15,454 nt of DNA, from positions 1 through 15,454 of the forward strand of contig JAIRPM010000037.1 of NCBI GenBank assembly GCA_031257075.1, in the 5' to 3' direction. Source of the DNA: Spirochaetaceae bacterium. Lineage in GTDB: Bacteria; Spirochaetota; Spirochaetia; Treponematales; Breznakiellaceae. The notes beneath the pieces are model-generated. The model saw nothing but the letters and a program-made list of their open reading frames with translations. It was not told the origin of the DNA and did no database searches. The position numbers and the translations under genes were made by a program. Positions 13,150 through 15,454 of this stretch are shown here, in pieces (the first letter of the stretch is position 1; each line of letters begins with the position of its first letter).

Positions 13150-13221
13150 CACACTTATATAAGGCTCCGACTGTGCGTTTTGCTTTAATCTGGGGCCGGC
13201 GGCCAATGCCCCGCCGCCGCG

Positions 13222-13252
13222 AAAAAAACAGGAGGCCGTTTGGCCTCCTGTT
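13222..13252 (-). terminator. Rho-independent terminator of the surface-protein gene
   Basis: AACAGGAGGCC (13227-13237) and GGCCTCCTGTT (13242-13252) form a perfect 11-bp stem with loop GTTT. Read on the minus strand the stem runs into a tract of seven T (13228-13222), about 30 bases after the stop codon of the surface-protein gene. This is a textbook intrinsic terminator. Confidence 0.92.
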
Positions 13253-13280
13253 TGCATTAAGTTTTGGTAGAAACCGGCGC

Positions 13281-15454
13281 TTACTTTACAGCGAATGCGG
13301 GAGCGCAGCCGGCTATCTCACTCGCATATTTGTATTCCTCCCCAGTGGTTATACTTACGAACGAAATCTGCTCATAGGGGGTTGCTGTCCAATACCTGTC
13401 TGATTTTCGCAGCGAGTTAGAAGCATAATACCCCAGCTTACCCTGATTCGCGTCTGTCTCGGAGGAATTACCACTCTGCCAGATTGGATTCCGGCCGGGC
13501 TTCATCTCCCGAACTGTTGGCAACCAGAGTTTATCCTCTATTGTGTCCGCGTTTCCGCCGTTGGCTCCTCTGCGGCTCACAGGCCACACGACACTTTCAG
13601 GCACCCCGGCCGTCTGCAATGCCGGCCAGTATTTGCTGGTCAGGTACGTCCGCATTTCGCTTCCTAGATAGCCGCCGGCGTTGGTATTGCTTGCGTTCAT
13701 TCTGGTGTTTCCGGGGAAGTCCTTAAAGTGGAAGATGATGTGCGGTGTGCTTGTGCCGTTGCCGTTCTTGTCGTAGTAGGAGTTTAAGCCCACTACCATA
13801 AGCCGCAGTTTATCGTTCCCCGCATCCGTGTTTGCAAGGATTACAGCGGCGTTGTTGTTATACGCGGCAACATTAAGCGAACCTAAATTGATATAATCGC
13901 CCATCTTGATAGCGCCCAGCCCGTCCGAGTAGTTCACGTTGGATGCGGATTTCGTCTTGATGTGAGTGCTTATCGCGTTAAACGTGGCCGTAACTTGCTG
14001 CGCTGTTATACCGGAAAGCGGATAGTCTAGATTTTTTATGTTGAACGTTACCATAAGGTCAGCATTTCCCCCATATTTGGCGTAGAGGGTAACAACCGTA
14101 TTAAGCGTGTAACTTGTGCCCTCCGCGTAAGTTGTGCCGCTGCCGTCCGGCTGTGTACTCCAGCCAACAAAAGGTAAATAACGGGTGTAACCATCAACAG
14201 TTATATCAGCCTTGTAAAGCCCTGTTCCCCCCGCAATCGTTACGGTTGTTGCCGTTTGCGAACTTACCTTTGCCGGAGGAGTCCCTATCCCGCCATTGGC
14301 GCTGTAGATAAGATCTACGCCCCACTTGGCGTAAAGGGTGATATCCGATGTAACGCTATTAATCGTAGCCCCGGCATCGTAATTAGAGCCGTTTCCGTTA
14401 GCCAGCGTATTCCAACCGCCAAAAAGGTAGTTGGCCTTGGTAAGATTTCCTGCCGCCGGGGCCGTTACGCCGCCGCCGGTAATAATCGTCTGCTGCGCGG
14501 GCGCGTCTCCGCTTCCGCCGTTGGCATTGTAAGTAACCGTTTTCGTAGCGGCTGGAGGCTGGTCAGCGCCGCTTACCGCGAATGCGGGCGCTACACCGGC
14601 TGAAGTGCTTGGGTGAATCCAGCGTGTCGGCTGGCCGTCAGAGGCAATACCGCACCACCAGTAAGACTCTCTAGCAGGTGAAGCAGTCAAATACGCATTC
14701 GCTTTTTTCCTGCTATTAGCATCGTTGTAATACCCAAGCCTGCCCTGGTTCGTGGCTGTCTCGTAAGCGGAATTCGATTCGCTGTTATTCCCGAACATTT
14801 CCCGCTCTGTCGGCAGCCAGAGTTTGTCTTCTATCGTGTCCACCGCTGTCGCATTTCCATCGTTGGCCCCCATGCGCTTAACAGCCCACACCGCGCTGTC
14901 AGGCACGCCCGCGGTCTTTAATGCCGGCCAGTAGTTAGTCAGAAGATAGCTTCTCATTTCACTTATTTTATAACCGCCGGTATTATCAGCGCTATTGCTT
15001 GCGTGCATTCTGCCATTTCCCGGATACTCCTTAAACTGGAACACCAGGTGCGGCGTTACGGTATTGCCGTTTTTGCCGTAGTAGGGATTTATGCCCACTA
15101 CCATAAGGCGCAGTTTGCCGTCATTCGCATTGGACGTAATGTTCACCGCGCCGTTGCCGTTGTAGGCGGACACAATAAGAGAGGGCAGTTCAACATAGTC
15201 GCCCAGTTTTATAGCGCCCAGACCGCCTGTGGGGTTCACCTTGGAGGCGCTCATTGTCGCCATGTATGCCTTTACCTTGTTAAACGTGGCGGTAACATCC
15301 TGATTTGATATCGAATTAAGCGCGTAGCCCGCGCTCTTTACCCCGAACTTAACCATAAGGTCGACACTGGCCGTGTCGGTAACCGGGTATGTCGAATCCC
15401 ACTTGGCATAGAACGTTTTGTCGCCGGTGGTGCCTTTGACTACCTGGGTAATGG
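13281..15454 (-). CDS. Repetitive surface protein: InlB-like repeats and two DUF6273-like modules (N-terminus outside window)
   Basis: The frame is open to the window edge, so the true start lies beyond 15454; 723 residues are visible. The order from the edge is: the tail of an InlB-like repeat ending TFYAKWD (about 15390); module A (15356-14571); two InlB-like repeats (14543-14319 and 14318-14070, with YNANGG...GGWNT...LYAKW and YSANGG...VGWST...LYAKY); and module B (14069-13284). Modules A and B are clear copies of each other, sharing DKLRLMVVG or GKLRLMVVG, YWPAL, TAGVP, TIEDKLWLP and the ending APAFAV. They resemble the DUF6273 domain of surface proteins, by recall. InlB-like (Listeria-Bacteroides, PF09479) repeats are extracellular. 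No membrane anchor is present at the C-terminus. An adhesive or structural surface role is likely. Confidence 0.88.
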   Translation of the reverse strand, partial: ITQVVKGTTGDKTFYAKWDSTYPVTDTASVDLMVKFGVKSAGYALNSISNQDVTATFNKVKAYMATMSASKVNPTGGLGAIKLGDYVELPSLIVSAYNGNGAVNITSNANDGKLRLMVVGINPYYGKNGNTVTPHLVFQFKEYPGNGRMHASNSADNTGGYKISEMRSYLLTNYWPALKTAGVPDSAVWAVKRMGANDGNATAVDTIEDKLWLPTEREMFGNNSESNSAYETATNQGRLGYYNDANSRKKANAYLTASPARESYWWCGIASDGQPTRWIHPSTSAGVAPAFAVSGADQPPAATKTVTYNANGGSGDAPAQQTIITGGGVTAPAAGNLTKANYLFGGWNTLANGNGSNYDAGATINSVTSDITLYAKWGVDLIYSANGGIGTPPAKVSSQTATTVTIAGGTGLYKADITVDGYTRYLPFVGWSTQPDGSGTTYAEGTSYTLNTVVTLYAKYGGNADLMVTFNIKNLDYPLSGITAQQVTATFNAISTHIKTKSASNVNYSDGLGAIKMGDYINLGSLNVAAYNNNAAVILANTDAGNDKLRLMVVGLNSYYDKNGNGTSTPHIIFHFKDFPGNTRMNASNTNAGGYLGSEMRTYLTSKYWPALQTAGVPESVVWPVSRRGANGGNADTIEDKLWLPTVREMKPGRNPIWQSGNSSETDANQGKLGYYASNSLRKSDRYWTATPYEQISFVSITTGEEYKYASEIAGCAPAFAVK

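Overview
The window most resembles a chromosome segment of a host-associated spirochete of the Treponema type, with mixed base composition (roughly half G+C). This is an inference from gene content: a TRAP transporter, a sugar/nucleoside-type ABC importer with a DUF3798-like lipoprotein, and a large surface protein built of InlB-like repeats and tandem DUF6273-like modules. It is not backed by any marker gene. Most genes lie on the minus strand. The exceptions are a small plus-strand cluster (3019-4850) and one tRNA.

Layout. Positions 1-1544 (minus) hold dctQ and the 5' part of dctM, the two membrane subunits of a TRAP transporter; no binding-protein gene is beside them. Positions 1545-3018 carry no convincing gene. 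This stretch holds an array of twenty-one 21-bp tandem repeats, each containing a 14-bp imperfect dyad (1664-2104), then three hairpins (2210-2327) and GC-rich foldbacks. Positions 3019-3948 (plus) hold four tightly packed small genes: a two-helix membrane protein, a PTS EIIA(Ntr)-type protein, a very short OadG-like membrane protein and a 29-residue membrane peptide. A hairpin with a T tract follows, and proC starts 15 bases beyond it.

Positions 4905-9900 (minus) form a four-gene ABC importer operon with overlapping or abutting genes: lipoprotein, double ATPase, permease, permease. A tRNA-Arg(UCU) lies at 10076-10147 (plus). Positions 10187-11539 (minus) hold atpE-atpF-atpH, part of an F-type ATP synthase. 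Neither atpB upstream nor atpA downstream is present, so the synthase genes are split. Positions 11675-13103 (minus) hold an unrecognised 187-residue protein and a coiled-coil protein with a PD-(D/E)XK nuclease-like C-terminus. Positions 13281-15454 (minus) hold the C-terminal part of a repetitive surface protein, followed by a strong terminator.

The region's known functions are mainly solute uptake (TRAP, ABC), energy coupling (ATP synthase stator and ring), proline synthesis and cell-surface display. The least explained parts are the 21-bp dyad array upstream of the TRAP genes, the EIIA/small-membrane-protein cluster, the split ATP synthase genes and a dispersed hairpin with arms AACGCTGAT / ATCAGCGTT.
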